A stretch of DNA of 64,000 nucleotides, taken from Alopecurus myosuroides (Eukaryota > Streptophyta > Magnoliopsida > Poales > Poaceae). Location: contig CM054063.1 in the NCBI GenBank assembly GCA_028641055.1, positions 47,121,920 to 47,185,919 on the forward strand. Reading direction: 5' to 3'. The translations under genes and the position numbers were made by a program. This document shows positions 11,146 through 23,886 of the stretch, piece by piece (the stretch's first letter is position 1; every line of letters starts with the position of its first letter). The notes beneath the pieces are model-generated. The model was not told where the DNA came from. It worked only from the letters and a program-made list of their open reading frames with translations, and did not search any database.

Positions 11146-11817
11146 AACACACCTAATACACCTTTCAGTTGTATAGGTGCACTAGTTCGGCGAAGGAATG
11201 ATAAAATATAGGTAATATTCATGGTAAAACAAGTTATCGTAAATCTCTAATAAAAATGACTACAAGCAAAAAAAAAATAGTAAAACTAAAAGTAAACAAT
11301 GTTACAATGGTGGAAAACAAGGACCAGAGATCATATTTTCACTAGTGGCAACTCTCAACACTATTAACATAATTAAACACATGATATTTCCTCTCACAAC
11401 GTTATCATGCATAAAATACATAGCTCGAAAATCGTTCCTGGTGAATCAAGTAGAGTGAGAATCACATAGGGCTACACAACCACACCTTAAAGTTCCCGTT
11501 CCCGTCAATGAACACCCCAATCATGTCACTTTGAGCAGTTAAAGATAGTACTAATAAACACCACAATCTATCTTTTGAATAGTATCTTTCTAATCAATCC
11601 ACAACACCCGCACTGTCATCTTGGCACTATAGAGATTATACTAAGCACAAGCATCAAGAAACCTCATGATTCCAATTCAATCCAACATAGTAAAAATAAT
11701 TTCATGATTAGTATCCCTCTAATTCAAGCTCCATAGAGTCACACACGGCACCTACACTGTCACCGTGGAACAAAAATGACTCCAAATAATTATACTAGAT
11801 AAAACCAATTGAGCACA
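11146..11817 (+). repeat. High-copy Triticeae repeat, copy A, right part
   Basis: Continues copy A after the CACTA-1 insertion (ACACACCTAATACACC) and aligns with copy B from about 54434 onward, including GGGTGCACTAGTTCGGCGAA-like sequence and the CACACTGTCACC blocks near 11750. It ends at GAGCACA where another CACTA terminus begins. No protein is encoded. Confidence 0.7.
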
Positions 11818-12560
11818 CACTATTAAAAAAATGGCTATAGGTGGAAGGCTAGCCGTGGCGCACCAGACAGTACGTGCGCCACGCCTAAGTCTTCGTGGCG
11901 CACCACATACCAGTGCGCCACGCCTAACGACATAGCCGTGGCGCACCAAAGACGACGTGCACCACGCCTAAGTGTGGGCCTAGGAGACGGGTACCTAGGA
12001 TAAGCCGTGTCTGTCTCGTGGTGCGCCACAATTAAGTTAGGTAGGCGTGACGCACAAGAACGTGGTGCGTCACGCCTACGCCCTCCATCTATATTCAGCA
12101 TAGACGTGACACACCAAATGGCCGGTGCGCCACGCCTGTTTGACATACCCGTGGCGCACCAACTGCCCGATGCGCCACGACTAAACCTGGCACCCCCTTT
12201 ATTTATTTGGACCACCTCCCACCTCTCATTCCCCCACCTATCCACTCCATTTTAGATTTGGCCGTCCCCACCTTCTCACCACCAAATTTCCCCAATTTTT
12301 CCACCTCTTTAAACTTGTTTAAGCTAAGTTATTTGATATTTATGTGAGGGGAATCTCTCCTAAACACTAATCTCTCCACCCATCTCACTTTACCACTTTC
12401 TCCTCCATCTTTTTTGGTCCCTAGAGCCACACAAACACTCTCGGTTTCGTCTCGGCAAGATATATAGTGGGTGAGTCGTTGGAGGATATTTATATATATG
12501 GTTGCATGTCTTAATGCGTGAATGTTGTATGTATGTGTTTCTCTTGTTCTCTCATCGGAG
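11818..12560 (+). mobile_element. CACTA-4, 5' end only (truncated)
   Basis: Begins CACTATTAAAAAAATGGC at 11818 inside the high-copy repeat. It is followed by seven subterminal units built from CGTGGCGCACCA facing GTGCGCCACG (11874-12185), several of them short palindromes. A leader-like tract follows to about 12560. No matching TAGTG end with the reverse terminus was found before the methyltransferase gene, so the element is truncated. The right border is approximate. Confidence 0.6.
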
Positions 12561-13553
12561 GGCGATTCCTACCGCTACTCGTGACGAAAAAATGGAGTGC
12601 TTCAACACAGCCCACCCAGCGCGCGGGCGCTCGCTAGACCAGCCCATTTTTATTTGTGAGGAAAGCTGAGTTAACTGGGCTTCGAGTTTAATTCCAGACT
12701 TATTCTCGTTTTTTTAGATTAATTCCAGACTTATTCTCGACCATTCGCGTGACGGTAAACATTTCTCGCTATAAAAAAGTACACTAAATCAAGGAATCAG
12801 TTACTTAGAATCTGGGTCGCACGATTGCTTTGACGAGTCCAAGATCAATCTGAGCCGTACGTCGCCTGAACATACCGCTTCACTTCTTCAGTTATCCTCC
12901 CCGAGTCCCCGTCGCCTCCCTACCCCCTGCGCCGTCCCTCCTCTCACCCGTCCCCATCCGCCGCCACCACGCTACTCTCGACGTCGCCCGCCATACGCAA
13001 CCGTCCCCGAGGTTCCCCGGCTCCGATCTGCACCGCCCCTCCCGTATGTTCGCCGGACCCGATCTGCGCCGCCCCTCCCATCTCTTGACCTGCACGGAGG
13101 CTCTTTCCCCGTCTCCAACCTGCACCGCCCCGTGCCTGGTGATGGTCACTCTCCCCCATTCCTGCAATGTTTCTTTCTTTGATTAGTTATGTGTGAAAAT
13201 GGGCACTGGACGCACAGGCAATGGTTTAGTTTGATCCCCCGACTCGTACCAGCCATAGGGTTCGGTGGGGGCGGTTAATTCTTCCCAAGGATTTCCGTTC
13301 TTGGGAGGCTTCCACCTTTGTTCCCCATTGTAGCGTATTAACTGTTAGATTCGATTTCTTGAATTGTCTTGGTTTTCTACCACCTAGTCATGGCATCTGA
13401 CTGGCGTCATGGCTTTTTTTCTTTTGCTTTATGCAGATCCGTGCATCGAATAACACTAGAGTTTATGTGGCCCTTTATGAATCTTGAGGATACCCTATAC
13501 TAGAGGGCAGTAGGGTACTAGCTAGCTACTACTAGGATTTGGGATCCTCCGAT
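12561..13553 (+). promoter_or_regulatory. Upstream and 5'-UTR region of the methyltransferase gene
   Basis: A C-rich, CpG-rich leader (12890-13150) typical of grass 5' UTRs is followed by T-rich intron-like sequence ending TTTATGCAG at 13427-13435, a good splice acceptor. A 5'-UTR intron is therefore likely, with its donor around 13140 but not fixed. An 18-bp direct repeat (ATTCCAGACTTATTCTCG) lies near 12690-12740. No clear TATA box. Only about 1 kb separates the gene from the transposon block. Confidence 0.5.
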
Positions 13554-16500
13554 ATGAGGGGAAGAAATGACGGGGCGCAGAGCAAGCGGCCCATCGTGCT
13601 CTTCTGGGTCATGGTTGTGTGCCTCTGCTTCCTCTTCCTGTATTTCTCGGACTCCAACGGGCAGGCCGGGAGCGCGGCGCTGGAGTATGGGACCAAGTTT
13701 TCACGGTCGCTCGGGTGGGGCAGCGATGCAGATGACGACATTGGCTCGGAGGAATCAATTTTTGGTACCGGTGATGCAAATGATGTTAAGCTCAAGAGCT
13801 TCCCTGTGAGTTCAGAATCAGCAATCAGTTGTTTTATTAATAGTATTATATGTGTTCATAATCGTGAACGTTCTTTTTTTCTCCTTTGGTGTGTAGGTAT
13901 GCGATGATCAGTATTCTGAGCTGATCCCCTGCTTGGATAGAAATATGATATTTCAGACGAGGTTGAAGCTGGATTTGAACCTGATGGAGCATTATGAGCG
14001 GCATTGCCCTCCTCCTGAAAAGCGCTTTAATTGTCTGATTCCCCCGCCACATGGCTATAAGGTCACAAGATTATCGTTTCTTTCATTTTTCTCGTCATAT
14101 CTTCACCTTATTTGGATTCTATCTGTGAGCTACAATGTTCTGGAGTTGGGTTCATACAATCAATTTCAACTTATATCTTCAAGATGAACCACTGAATTTT
14201 GTGATCTCCTTTTCCTTTAGGCATATACTCCCTCCTTCTCAAAATATGATGCGTATAGTTTCTGCTAAAAGTCAACCTTTTTTAGTTTGACCAACTATAT
14301 AGAAAAAATGATGACATTTACAATCTCAAATCAATGTAGTTAGAACCATCATGAAATATATTTTCATGTGGATTTGATATTGTACATGTTGATGTATTTT
14401 TTTATATAGTTGGTCAAATTTTAAAAAGTTTGACTTTAACTAAAAACTATAGGCATCCTATTTTGAGACGGAGGGAGTAGATTAGGTTGATCTGGCCATA
14501 GGATAATGCTTAAAATTTTGCCTGCACCTGTTGTTGAGCTGGACATTCTTGTTACAATCTCCTGAATTATCAAATTGTACTTCTGTTCAATTGGTTCTGT
14601 TTAATTAGATCTGTACTAAGCCGTGTTAGAGTCATGAAACCTTGTTTTGCAGATCCCCATAAAATGGCCAAAAAGCCGTGATATGGTGTGGAAAGCAAAT
14701 ATTCCTCACACTCACCTTGCAACAGAGAAGAAAGACCAGAACTGGATGATTGTTGCAGGTGAAAAAATTAAGTTTCCAGGTGGTGGAACACATTTTCATC
14801 ATGGAGCTGACAAATATATAACAAGTATTGCAAATGTAAGTTTTTTCTAACTTCACGATAATCCTCTGCTAAAAATATGCTAGACATATTATATCAGAGC
14901 ACCATGCATTGTCAAGCTTCAGTGTAGTGATTCATCTCTTCTACTATCTGGCAGATGCTAAACTTCAAAGATAACAGTATAAGCAATGAGGGAATGCTTC
15001 GTACAGTTCTTGATGTGGGCTGCGGAGTGGCTAGTTTTGGAGGATATCTTCTTTCATCTAATGTCATAGCGATGTCTTTGGCACCGAATGACGTACACGA
15101 GAACCAAATCCAATTTGCTCTTGAAAGGGGGATCCCTGCATATCTTGGTGTATTGGGAACAAAGAGGCTTCCATACCCCAGTAGATCATTTGAATTAGTC
15201 CACTGTTCTCGTTGCAGGATCGACTGGCTTCAAAGAGATGGAATTCTTATGCTTGAACTAGACAGGTTACTCAGGCCTGGAGGTTATTTTGCTTATTCAT
15301 CTCCTGAAGCATACGCACAGGATGAGGAGGATCTTAGAATCTGGAGAGAAATGAGTTCCCTTGCAGAAAGTATGTGCTGGAAAATTGCAGAGAAGAAAAA
15401 CCAAACAGTTATTTGGGTCAAGCCTCTGAACAATGATTGCTACAGGAGCCGGTCACGTGGTAAAAATCCACCTCTATGCAAAAGCGGTGAAGACCCAGAT
15501 TCAGTATGGGGAGTGACGATGGAAGCTTGCATTACCACATATCCAGAACGTTAGTGCTTATCCTAGTCGAATCTTTGAATTTAACATTTTGTTCTTACCT
15601 ACTGGCTGGGCACTCGATGTTGACATCTTGCTTTTCTAGTGCTTCTTGCTTGCTTTAAACTGGTCGGCTTGTGAATTGTTCCTTTTGTTTGTTTCACTGC
15701 ACTTCAAATTAATGTTGAGCTCTTGAGTAGTGGAGAAGATATATTGAGTGAAGAACATCACCTATGGATATATAGAATAAAGGATTGGGACGTAATAATA
15801 TAAATGTATTTTTTTCTAGAGTATTTGTGTGGCAGATAGTATAACTGACAGTGGATGTTACCAACCTGATCACTGCACCCACTTGGATAACAATCAAATA
15901 AAATCTGCTGCTCAGCGATCAAATGCAATACATACTCAGATGTACCATTTTGCTTTGTTGATTTTCGGTTACATCAGGTCAGTAATGTTATAATTTATTT
16001 TCACCGAGTGCTGAAAGGATGCAGCCTTACTTTTTTGTTTTATCTGAAAGAAAGCACTCACACCCACACACACCCACACACAGCCACGCACATGCTCACT
16101 CACTTGTCAGTGCTGGTAAGCAAATGATCTTCAGTTTGCTTGTTTCCTTCCTTTTCCTTTTCTCAACATTCTTTCCAGGTAATGTTGGAATTAAAATAAT
16201 AACAAAGTACAGTTTTTGTTAATTCATGGTTTCTTAGAGTTTTGCTTACATTGGGCCCCTTTGATTCAAAGAAATGTCATACGATTTCTAGAGGGTTGAA
16301 TCCTATAGGCAAATTTCCTATATAAGTTGTTTGATTCATAGGATCATACCCTATAGGAATTAATCCCATAGGAATCTTGTAGTGTAAATCCTATAGGAAA
16401 AAAATTAGGTCATACCTCATGAAAAAATTCCTTCACTACAATCAAAGGGACTTCTTCTACCTATAGGATTCAACGCCATGACATGCTAAACCTGCAAGTT

Positions 16501-18256
16501 TTCTATTCCTGCGTATTACCTATCCTATGAATCAAAGGAGGGGTATAGGATGGTTTATGGTCAATTAGTACTGAAACGGTTTTATCCTTCTGATCCCCAG
16601 TCCCTCATTACTGTCATGCCTGTTCTTTGTCAGTAACAGAAACACATGGATCTATACCATTTCGTTCTTAATTTTTTCCCACGATTTTGCATCTAAGCGA
16701 AGTACATTTGAATTTATATTTGCAGAAATGCACAGGGATGAAGGAAGCGGCTTGGCTCCTTGGCCTGCTCGATTAACAACCCCACCTCCTCGTCTTGCGG
16801 ATTTGCATGTTACAGCTGACACATTTGAAAAGGACACAGTAAGTTAATCTTACTACGTCTTCAAAACTTCAATTATGTACTAACAAACGCAGCAGAGGTC
16901 TCTGACAAAATCTTTCTTTGCAGGAAATGTGGCAGCAAAGAGTAGATAATTACTGGAATTTGTTGCGCCCGAAGATAAAACCAGATAGTATTAGAAACAT
17001 CATGGACATGAAAGCAAACTTTGGATCATTTGCTGCTGCTCTCAAGGAAAAGGATGTATGGGTGATGAATGTTGTGCCCCATGATGGACCAAGCACTCTT
17101 AAGATAGTCTATGACAGAGGGCTCATAGGCTCTACTCATGACTGGTATGTATCAATTCACATAAGGGATTTGCATTTGAGATGTATAATATATTGTAGGG
17201 CTATGGTCTTGTTAGATTGTAGTACTTGTAAGGAGCTTTTGATGATAGAAACAGTAGCGCTCCTAACCTTCTTCCACATTGGCTGAGCTGCCCATGTGCG
17301 ATTAGAACATTAAGGATAAACCCTCATTGCTTTGGCAGGAACTAGAATTTTTAAGCTGATATTGAATTGTGACACCTTAATAACTTCCAGCAACCTTGTG
17401 AAATCAGTAAGTATGTCTATTATGCTAGGTGCCCAGCTTCCGTCTCAGAATATTTGTAGCTATCAAAACAATTTTGTTGGGTTACTACAATGGTAGTTTC
17501 TCCAATACTGCCAAGATGTTCGTTTAATATTGTTATGACCAACTGACAACAGTGGTTAACCTCTACCTTTTCCCTTCAGCGTATTAAATTTTTTCAAGCT
17601 ACACAAGAACACCTTCTATGTTGCAATTCAGAAGCTCCATTCGTTGTAGTATTACTATGCACTTACTAAGTCTAGTCATATGAAGTAAAACTGTAGAGCT
17701 CTAAGCCAGCTGCCCTTCTCTATGATTTCAAGAAACATGATCTGTTTCCAAGATAACACAGTAATGGGGAATACATTCTTGAATTTACAAATTCCCATTT
17801 TTCTCGATCTGAGTCAAGTGTTAACGATTTTTTTTCATTACTGATACTTTTTGCAGTTTTTTCCCCGTGTTGAATTATATGCACTTCGTATTGTTGCTGG
17901 CAAGTTTGTGTTGTCTTTAGATACTACAACAATGTGTTTGCAGGTGCGAGGCGTTCTCTACTTATCCTCGAACATACGATCTTCTCCACGCGTGGACAGT
18001 CTTCTCCGACCTTGACAAGCGAGGCTGCAGCGCTGAAGACCTGCTCCTCGAGATGGACCGCATCCTCAGGCCGACCGGTTTCATCATCGTGAGAGACAAA
18101 GCCCCTGTGATCGTATTCATCAAGAAGTACCTCAACGCGCTCCACTGGGAAGTGGTGACAGTCGTGGATGCGGAGGCCAGTCCGGAATCGGAGGAGAACG
18201 AGATGATACTCGTGATCCGGAAGAAACTGTGGCTGCCAGAAGGAGGCTCCACGTGA
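13554..18256 (+). CDS. PMT-family (QUASIMODO-like) Golgi methyltransferase
   Basis: Seven exons: 13554-13805, 13897-14061, 14653-14835, 14955-15549, 16726-16838, 16924-17144 and 17944-18256. All introns are GT-AG and phases agree, giving 613 aa, the usual length of the family (PF03141). The N-terminus (MRGRND...) is short and basic, then a signal anchor at about 14-32 (VLFWVMVVCLCFLFLYF), implying a type II Golgi membrane protein. SAM-binding motif I is DVGCGVASFGG. The family signatures CSRCRIDW, LELDRLLRPGG, GLAPWPARLT, a second domain start (RNIMDMKANFGSFAAAL), [20 protein letters not shown] and MDRILRPTGF all follow in order. Overall it is closest to the PMT8/PMT9 branch as I remember it. 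Members are linked to pectin (homogalacturonan) methylation, but substrate is not proven by sequence. Intact; convergent with the calmodulin-like gene. Confidence 0.92.
14228..14477. mobile_element. Stowaway MITE in methyltransferase intron 2
   Basis: Begins CTCCCTCCTTCTC and ends GAGACGGAGGGAG, flanked by TA (14226-14227 and 14478-14479). Arms pair internally (AAAATATGATGC against GCATCCTATTTT). It is wholly intronic and leaves the splice sites alone. Confidence 0.9.
16253..16543. mobile_element. Tourist-like MITE in methyltransferase intron 4
   Basis: GGGCCCCTTTGATTCAAAG at the left faces the complement of CCTATGAATCAAAGGAGGGG at the right. The interior repeats CCTATAGGA-type motifs. Terminal sequence fits Tourist/Harbinger MITEs; the 3-bp TSD is not clear, so borders may be off by a few bases. 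Confidence 0.7.
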
Positions 18257-19319
18257 TCTTTTCGTTCGAGTTTCTTTTGGCGCCAAGCTGCAGCTCAGAA
18301 GCCAAGAAGCGAGGCTTGGCGGCTGCTCCCTCCAATACATGATTCAATAACTATTGCAAATAGAATTTCTAGCCCGACTGCCCACATAAGATAGATTATA
18401 TATTAACCCAGGATATGGCAAGTATCCTGTAGGCTTAGCTCAAGCCTCTCTCAATATTTTTCTTTTTTTGTCTCCGGCTCTCTGCAGATACTTCAGTAGT
18501 CTGCCGCAGCTAGGAAAAGTTTTTTTTTTTCGTTTTCTTTTGTGTTGAGAGCTTCAGTTCAGTTAGGTGCTTCCTGTTCATTTGTTGAAGTGTTATCTGG
18601 TAAACCGACTTGTTTAGTAAACATTCATTTTTTTACGGTTTTTTTAAAGATTGTTTTGAGGTGGCCAGTGATAAGGACATGTTTCCTTCCCAGTTGATGC
18701 AAAGTATCGTATCAGGTAGTACTATTAGTAATGGTGTTTGACTTCTTTGGCTCTGATTAATTATAGGTTGTTCTGCAGCAGCACGGTACTGTGGAGCACA
18801 TCATATCATATGATTTGACTTTCTTGCTAGACCAGACTGTTAAGTTGTTTTTCATCGACAGCATGTGTTAGGTAACAATATAGAAAGTTATCATCAATCT
18901 CAATTTGATATTGTTGCAAGCTAGCCCTGGTATCTTCATTTCTCTGTGATGATCTCACGGCCGTGACCATGAATTTGAACCGGCCGCTGGAGAGAAAGAA
19001 AAGAATGCTCTGTTCATACTACAACAACCGAGACGACTGACAATGAAATTAGATCAACAGCAAAGTTTACAGCAAGAATAAATTAATGAATAATCTTACT
19101 TTATGCATGGTCCAGCCAGTAGCCAGGATACGCATGCACGCAATTTACAGCAAGATGCCGACAGATTGGCGATGCTTAGAGGTTTCACCAAGGAGAAAGA
19201 CAAAAATGATCCTCGATCGCGGCCAGATTTATTCCGGTCTACCTATTCACTGACCATGGCGAACCACCCGTCTCTCCATCCATGAAATGGAGTTGAACGG
19301 ACTACCTTATCCATCCCTC
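18257..19319. other. Convergent intergenic region with both 3' UTRs
   Basis: T-rich sequence after the methyltransferase stop (for example TTTTTCTTTTTTTG near 18460) suits a 3' UTR with polyadenylation signals. Upstream of 19320 lies the 3' UTR of the minus-strand calmodulin-like gene. No other gene or transposon boundary is seen. Confidence 0.5.
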
Positions 19320-19808
19320 TCACTGCTGCTGCTGGTCGGAGAGCATCATCATCCTGACGAACTCGTCGAAGTTCACGAGGCCGTCCCCGTCCAGGTCCGC
19401 CTCCGCGATCATCCCATCCACCTCCTCGTCGGTGAGCTTCTCGCCGAGGCTGATCATGACGTGCCGCAGCTCCGCCTTGGAGATGTGCCCGTCGTGGTCC
19501 CGGTCGAACACCCCGAAGGCCTCCCGGAGCTCCTCGTCGGCGGACCCGTCGGCGTTGGCGGCCTCTTGCTGGCGGGACATGAGCGCCAGGAACTCCCCAA
19601 ACTCGATGGTGCCGTTGCCGTCGGCGTCCACGTCGCGCACCATGTCGCGCAGCTCCTCGGGGGTGGGCGACTGGCCGAGGGAATGGACCACCGTGGAGAG
19701 CTCCTCCGCGGAGATGCGGCCGTCGCCGTCCTTGTCGAAGAAAGCGAACGCCTCCCGGGACTCGCGGAGCTGCTCCGAGCTCATCGCCGCTGAGCCATCT
19801 CCTGACAT
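19320..19808 (-). CDS. Calmodulin-like protein, four EF-hands
   Basis: A single-exon 162-aa protein. Start chosen at 19808 (MSGDGSAAM) because a TATA box sits about 85 nt upstream; a second Met nine codons in is an alternative. Four canonical 12-residue Ca2+ loops: [12 protein letters not shown] (25-36), [12 protein letters not shown] (61-72), [12 protein letters not shown] (102-113) and [12 protein letters not shown] (138-149). Each has Asp at 1 and 3, Asp/Asn at 5 and Glu at 12, so all should bind Ca2+. The linker between EF2 and EF3 is longer than in calmodulin, and a poly-Gln end replaces the MTAK-type terminus, which marks it as a CML. Probable cytosolic or nuclear Ca2+ sensor; targets unknown. 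No sign of decay. Confidence 0.93.
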   Translation of the reverse strand: MSGDGSAAMSSEQLRESREAFAFFDKDGDGRISAEELSTVVHSLGQSPTPEELRDMVRDVDADGNGTIEFGEFLALMSRQQEAANADGSADEELREAFGVFDRDHDGHISKAELRHVMISLGEKLTDEEVDGMIAEADLDGDGLVNFDEFVRMMMLSDQQQQ

Positions 19809-19886
19809 GATATCTTCTGCACGGAGACGGTGACGAAGTGGAAGGTGAGCTGAGATTTGGATGGGTTTTGAGGCCAGGCATGCCGG

Positions 19887-19899
19887 GGCTTTATATAGG
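19887..19899 (-). promoter_or_regulatory. TATA box of the calmodulin-like gene
   Basis: On the minus strand the sequence reads TCCTATATAAAGC, about 80-90 nt upstream of the chosen ATG. That leaves a short 5' UTR and supports the 19808 start over the longer open frame that begins upstream of the TATA box. Confidence 0.7.
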
Positions 19900-20049
19900 A
19901 GCCAGCTGCACGAACGGTCATGTCGGAGGACGGAGGTGGATCTGAACGCGGTGTTTTGGCGAAGTTGACTTGCTGCACGCACGCATTAATTCCATCCCAG
20001 TCTTTGGCGTGCCAGGTCAAAAGAGATGGATTGGTCCGTCGATGCACGC

Positions 20050-21737
20050 GTGCGTGTCTGAAACTGAAAGTGCAAAAATCCCAACAGTCTAAATAAGAAC
20101 CAAGTTTTTGAAAAGTGCAAAATCTTCATAATGGAAAAGGAACAAAGGTTTGGAAAAGTGCAAAATCTTCACAAAGGAGAATAAAATTAAAGGGACAAAT
20201 GAAGGGAAAAAGGCAAAATGTTGTGCGATTTCTCTCCAAACATGCCGAACCAATACAAGATGACGAGGCGACCCTCTTACAAATCAGATCAAAGATAGAC
20301 AAAGGAAAACAGAAAAACCAAACTTGTCGAGCTCGACAACAATGCCCTCAAGAAGTTAGCGCCGTCTCATGCCACCATTGTCGAGACTGAATTCTAGGGT
20401 TCTCGGAGCTCGGACACGACGAAAGGGGTGGTAACAATACCCGCACGCATCACCGTCGTTGGCGCCAAAGATGGGGCTTTCATCCGGAAAAACCTTTGTC
20501 ATCCCTGGTCATTTGAACCACCCACCGTCACTGCGTCAGGCTTCCAGAATGCGATCTGGGAGTTGTCTTTCTCGAAACGCCGCCACCTGCTTTCCGCCAT
20601 CCAAATGACCAAAAGGCAAGGTCATCACCACTGTCGGCTTGCCCGTCGAACACAACCGCACAGTCCACCTTCGAGGCCGCCACCTCGGCGTCCATGATCG
20701 CTAGCCCATGGTGCAGCCGAGCACCAGCACGACGAGTCCAACAAAGCGGACATGAGATGACGTGCCAACCAACCGACATGTACAACCAGCAGGATGCACC
20801 CACCCGTCGAACCCACATAGCCCCTACCAGGACTCAGATGATCGCCGGATCTAGACTCGTCTAGTCCAGATCCAGCGTCGCAACCAACCATGGTAAGGTG
20901 GTGGGCTTCCAGGCCGGAAGCCCTAAAACCAAACGACCCGTGTGGCCTAGCTAATTAACCCGATCCAAGCCTAAAGGGCCTAGATCTAGGCCAAGGCCGA
21001 GAGCGTCGCCATCGCTGGCCAGCTCCATCCTGCGGCCACGAGCACCGCCCCCAACGCCGCCTCCATGTGCAAGAGGTCGCCCGTGGCCATCGCTATGCCA
21101 GGCCCCGCCATCTCCACCGAATCAACACCGCGGGCCGTCAAGAAGGACTCAGCAGCCCGGGTCTCCGGTACAGAAAGTCCCGCCGCCACGGGCACCGCAC
21201 GGGCTTTGCACTGCGGCCCACACCAGCGACGTGGGAGGAGAGAGGGAGAATGGATGGGGTCGCCGCCCTGGTCGCGTGGGAGCGACCAAGGAGCGGGCTT
21301 CCTCGTGCTCATGTGTGTCCAAATCCCACTCAAATGTTGTGCGATTTGAATAGAAAAACTGTTCTCCTTTTCTTTTTGGGATTTAATTCAAAATGTAGTA
21401 GAATAAGTGATCTGTCACGGCCGGGCGGGGTAGTAAATTGGTGGTGGCAGGAGATGACGCACCGTACGTACGTGATCTGTGGATTAATTGGTTAACTAAT
21501 CTGGGAGGACGCGTCGTCCACGGCTGGCTAGCTGGGCACAGCTGGAGACGTCGGAGGTGGAGGAGACAGCCTACTCGGTCGGTGCGGTGCCTCCAACAAT
21601 GAAACGAAACGAGGCTGGAGTGTGCTCCTAGCTCAAGCGGCACCGTATGTTTAATTTGTTTGCTTTCTTTTGATTAATTTCGATAGTATTTCCAAGCGTG
21701 CGTGTGTATGCGTATGCACATCGTAATTTCCAGAGAC
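20050..21737. other. Unassigned, repeat-like sequence upstream of CACTA-3
   Basis: 20090-20190 contains a short direct repeat (GGAAAAGTGCAAAATCTTCA twice). 20340-21330 is C-rich with Pro/Arg/Ala-rich short frames in all phases and resembles degenerate LTR or transposon leader sequence, but no termini are visible. 21400-21737 shows nothing I recognise. The run ends at the TTA duplicated by the CACTA-3 insertion (21738-21740). Confidence 0.35.
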
Positions 21738-22286
21738 TTACACTAGTGGAAACAACCCCTCTCGTCCAGGGGGCCGGGGGGCAGCTGTCCCGGTTGCAAC
21801 CAAATCCGGGACAAATGCCCTGCATTGGTCCCGGTTCGTGCGCCCTGGGCAACAGGAATCGCCTGGGCGCATTGGTCCCGGTTCGTGGGGGGCATATCGG
21901 TCCCGGCTCGTGCCACGGACCGGGACCAATGCCTAGCCACAGGCCACGTGGCACGCGCATGACCTGTTGTCCCGGTTCAGTCCACGAACCGGGACCAATG
22001 CCCCCTTCCCCTATATATACTGCCCCAGCCCCCCCTCCTTCCATTTTTTTTTCCTTGGAGGTGTGAGAGAGTGTGTTGTTATAGTGTGTTTTTTTTACTA
22101 TGCACACTAGGTGTTCGACGAAATTCCCGAGACGCACACAAGCTCACTGAAAATGGTATCTTCGACCGAGGTTAACAAATTATCTTTTTCATCTGTAACT
22201 GATACATAAAAAAGTATTATTTGTCGATGTACTGTGGTCATCTCTGTATTAATATGTATTTTGATAAACTTAATTATATGATGCAG

Positions 22287-23536
22287 ATGGATGCACGGCA
22301 GCGATGGATGTACGGTGACCGACGCACTTCCGAGTATATGGCAGGACTGAATGCATTTCTTGCTGTAGCTCAGGCGAACAAAGATAATGGCTTCATGTGT
22401 TGCCTATGTGTTGATTGTCGGAACGTCAGAGAACATTCTTCCGAAAGAATCCTTCACGGCCATCTACTTCGGAGAGGTTTCATGCCCAACTATAATTGCT
22501 GGACCAAGCATGGAGAAAGAGGGGTTGTGATGGAAGACGATGAAGAAGAAGAAGAAGAAGATCCTTTGTTCCCTGAATACGACGATACTGCAATGGAAGA
22601 GAATGCAGAAGAAGGAGGTGATCAAGAACAGGCATCAGAAGAGCCCGATGATGATCTTGGCCGAGTTATTGCTGATGCAAGGGAAGACTGTGAAAATAAA
22701 TTGGAGAGGTTGAAGCTGGACAACATGTTACAGGATCACAAAAAATTGTTGTACCCAAATTGCGAAGATGGTAGCACAAAACTCGGTACCACACTGGAGT
22801 TGCTGAAATGGAAGGCACAAAACGGTGTGACTGACAAGGCATTTGAGAGTTTACTTCAACTAATGAAGCCAAAACTTCCAAAGGATAACGAATTGCCTGA
22901 GAGTACGTACGAAGCAAAGAAAGCTCTCTGCCCTCTAGGATTAGATGTGCAGAAGATACATGCATGCATTAATGACTGCATTCTCTTCCGCGGTGAGAAG
23001 TACGAGAATTTGGATGAATGTCCGATATGCACTGCACTGCGGTATAAGATCAGAACAGATGATCCTGGTGATGTTGACGGCGAGCCCCCCGTAAGAGGGT
23101 TCCTGCTAAGGTGATGTGGTATGCTCCTATAATACCACGGCTGAAACGTCTGTTTAGAAACAAAGAGCATGCTAGGTTGTTGCGATGGCACAAAGAAGAC
23201 CGTAAGAAAGATGGAAAGTTGAGGCACCCCGCCGATGGATCGCAGTGGAGAAAAATCGAGAGAGACTTTCCAGACTTTGCAGGAGAGGCGAGAAACTTAT
23301 GGTTTGGTCTAAGTACAGATGGCTTTAATCCTTTTGGGGAGCAGAGCTCCAGTCATAGCACTTGGCCTGTAACTCTATGTATGTACAACCTTCCTCCTTG
23401 GTTGTGCATGAAGCGCAAGTTCATTATGATGCCAGTTCTCATCCAAGGCCCGAGGCAACCTGGCAACGACATTGATGTGTATCTAAGGCCATTAGTGGAA
23501 GAACTCTTAGAACTGCTGACCCCACCATCCCGTTAA
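22287..23536 (+). pseudogene. TNP2-type CACTA transposase, frameshifted and truncated
   Basis: The coding exon begins at ATG 22287 directly after an acceptor-like GATGCAG. The first ~75 residues (MDARQRWMYG... CVDCRN... HLLRRGF) form the transposase-associated domain, and an acidic Glu-rich linker follows. The frame breaks in a C run near 23087-23093 (one base short), ending at 23114, and resumes in another phase with MWYAPIIPRLKRLF. The TNP2 domain starts there (RHPADGSQW, LSTDGFNPF carrying an acidic catalytic candidate, PPWLCMKRKF) and stops at 23534-23536 after VEELLELL. The rest of the catalytic domain is missing; its place is taken by captured host sequence. Not functional. Confidence 0.85.
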
Positions 23537-23886
23537 ATAATGAAGATGCTCCATGGTTACGGCCGAAGCGATCATAAGCAAGGGACACGAAGAAAATTCA
23601 GAAGACTAGATAGGGATGTTGTTGGTGATGTGTAATAATAAACGTGGAATACATGATCATAGTTCTTATAACGTAGTATGAACGAGATTTTGTTAGCCAA
23701 AATGATATTTATACATATTATGTGATTATGAATGGAGTAGGTGCAAGTTTGACCAATAATTTGTATTGATCGGTCAAAAGCTGGCAAGCATTGAGTGCTT
23801 GACAACTATGACCAGTCTGACTTCATTATTATTTCAACCAGCGACTCGAAGTGATAGTACGGATACCATCCTGACAGATATTGCAG

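Noticed and set aside
11874..12185. CRISPR-like regularly spaced repeats
   Set aside because: Units are palindromic, diverged and variably spaced, and follow a CACTA terminus. This is the usual subterminal repeat array of a plant transposon.
19287..19793. Plus-strand frame of 168 codons across the calmodulin-like gene
   Set aside because: Antisense shadow caused by GC-rich third positions. The minus strand encodes four perfect EF-hands and has a TATA box.
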